The notes beneath the pieces were generated by a model. The model was not told the DNA's origin. It saw only the letters and a list, made by a program, of their open reading frames with translations, and did no database searches. This document shows positions 4,372 through 5,297 of a stretch of DNA of 5,297 bases, one piece after another (within the stretch, counting starts at the first letter, position 1; the number at the start of each line of letters is the position of its first letter). A program made the position numbers and the translations under genes. Origin of the DNA: an uncultured Bacteroidales bacterium (GTDB lineage Bacteria; Bacteroidota; Bacteroidia; Bacteroidales; Muribaculaceae); NCBI GenBank assembly GCA_900552315.1, contig URZM01000156.1:1-5297 (forward strand), given 5' to 3'.

Positions 4372-5297
4372 ATGAACCGACTTATATTTACATTGCTGTG
4401 CGCCTCGCCGCTGTGCGTGCAGGCGCAGACCGTGGTCTCAACCCCTGCCTACCGCTGGCACGGCGACACGGTGACGCAGGGTCCCTATACGGCTACGGCC
4501 AAGGGCCCTGACCGCATCGAGAGCGACTACAAGGCCCAGCCCGGGTATTTCATGCCTATCGAGGGTGTGTGGCAGCGCCGCAACCCCCTGGACGCGTATC
4601 CCCGCCTCTCCACCCCCAACATGCTACACACCGCCGTCTACAACATGGGCCTGGACGAGATGGTGAACGCTGTGGAGGCTGACACCACTCTGCGCACCGG
4701 CAAGGAGTGGGCCGGTGTGTGGACGCGCGACGTGAGCTATTCCATACTCCTGTCCATGGCATACCTGCAGCCCGAGGCTTCGCGCATCTCCCTGGAGAAG
4801 AAGATAGATCCGCAGGGACGCATCATCCAGGACACCGGCAGCGGCGGCGCGTGGCCCGTAAGCTCCGACCGCCAGATCTGGACCGTGGCCGCATGGGAGG
4901 TGTACAAGGTCACGGGCGACAAGGAGTGGCTGCGCCGGGCCTACGAGGTGGCCCACCGCTCCCTGCTCACGGACGCGCACACGATCTATGACCCGGCTAC
5001 AGGCTTGGTGCGCGGAGAGACCTCATTCATAGACTGGCGTGAGCAGAGCCATCCGAAATGGATGCAGTGCGCCGACATATACTCCACGCTCACCCTATCC
5101 ACCTCCATCGTACATTCGCAGGCCTGGAAATGCCTGGCGCAGATGGCGCGTGAGCTGGGTTACAAGAAGGACGCCGCCGGCTTCGAGGAGCGTGCCCGCA
5201 GCATTGACAAGGCCGTGAACGAGTATCTCTGGATGCCTGACAAGGGCTATTATGCCATGTATCTCTATGGTCGTGACAACCAGATTCTCAACCCCAG
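4372..5297 (+). CDS. Exported six-hairpin (alpha/alpha)6 glycoside hydrolase, 3' truncated by the window
   Basis: The frame is open for 308 codons and runs off the right edge. Residues 1-18 are a signal peptide (hydrophobic LIFTLLCASPLCV, probable cut VQA|Q), so the enzyme is exported to the periplasm or cell surface. After a short N-terminal segment, the helical toroid appears to begin near residue 84. GVWTRDVSYSILLSMAYL (115-132) resembles the WTRD block of GH15-type glucoamylases, whose Arg-Asp pair binds the non-reducing sugar; here it is R119-D120. Further blocks typical of alpha-toroid enzymes are GGAWPVSSDRQIWTVAAWEV (158-177) and RGETSFIDWREQSHPKWMQ (214-232), where E216 and D221 are candidate catalytic or binding acids. 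Repeated helix-pair spacing (VTGDKEWLRRAYEVAHRSL; ARELGYKKDAAGFEERA) fits the fold. Exact GH family and substrate are uncertain: a glucoamylase/MGH1/GH63-like exo-enzyme is the closest type. Its codons look visibly richer in G/C at third positions than those of the divergent neighbour. Confidence 0.92.
   Translation, partial: MNRLIFTLLCASPLCVQAQTVVSTPAYRWHGDTVTQGPYTATAKGPDRIESDYKAQPGYFMPIEGVWQRRNPLDAYPRLSTPNMLHTAVYNMGLDEMVNAVEADTTLRTGKEWAGVWTRDVSYSILLSMAYLQPEASRISLEKKIDPQGRIIQDTGSGGAWPVSSDRQIWTVAAWEVYKVTGDKEWLRRAYEVAHRSLLTDAHTIYDPATGLVRGETSFIDWREQSHPKWMQCADIYSTLTLSTSIVHSQAWKCLAQMARELGYKKDAAGFEERARSIDKAVNEYLWMPDKGYYAMYLYGRDNQILNP

Noticed and set aside
4624..4980. 118-codon minus-strand and 94-codon plus-strand (4707-4991) frames inside the glycosidase gene
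   Set aside because: Both lie within the 308-codon glycosidase frame, which has a signal peptide and conserved sugar-enzyme blocks. GC-rich third positions keep the alternative frames open.

Overview
The window looks like a piece of a Bacteroidales (Bacteroidota) chromosome, probably from a gut or oral species. Three things point there. The long central gene encodes a secreted protein that ends in a type IX secretion (T9SS/Por) C-terminal sorting domain. The promoters fit the Bacteroidota pattern (-33 TTTG, -7 TAnnTTTG). The gene starts lack Shine-Dalgarno sequences. The genus cannot be decided from the sequence alone.

Layout. Positions 1-50 may hold the last 15 codons of a gene entering from the left. 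Positions 51-310 hold no convincing gene but do hold two inverted repeats, one of which looks like an intrinsic terminator for the minus strand. A good promoter (311-342) then leads into a Crp/Fnr-type regulator (371-943, +). A short convergent region follows, with one hairpin on the regulator side (976-1015) and a strong intrinsic terminator (1045-1087) for the long minus-strand gene. That gene (4085 down to 1119) encodes a 988-residue modular exported protein: signal peptide, seven HAF-like repeats that suggest a beta-propeller, an Fn3-like domain, a jelly-roll/cleaved-adhesin-like domain, a second Fn3-like domain apparently split by an inserted module, and the T9SS sorting domain. It shares a 286-bp divergent intergenic region with a plus-strand gene (4372 to beyond the window end) for an exported six-hairpin (alpha/alpha)6 glycosidase.

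How they may work together. The two exported proteins diverge from a shared control region with a TAnnTTTG element on each side, so co-regulation is possible but unproven. The glycosidase suggests carbohydrate degradation. The T9SS cargo looks like a surface or secreted adhesin or binding protein with no catalytic site that I recognise. No SusC/SusD pair, hybrid two-component sensor or ECF sigma/anti-sigma pair is visible, so the window does not show a complete polysaccharide utilisation locus. The Crp/Fnr-like protein is a monocistronic regulator with unknown targets.

I saw no CRISPR array, tRNA, rRNA, insertion sequence, phage gene or recognisable defence system. The points most worth a second look are the gene-free, structured left end, the modular architecture of the long T9SS cargo, the perfect 16-bp palindrome in its leader, and the family assignment of the glycosidase.
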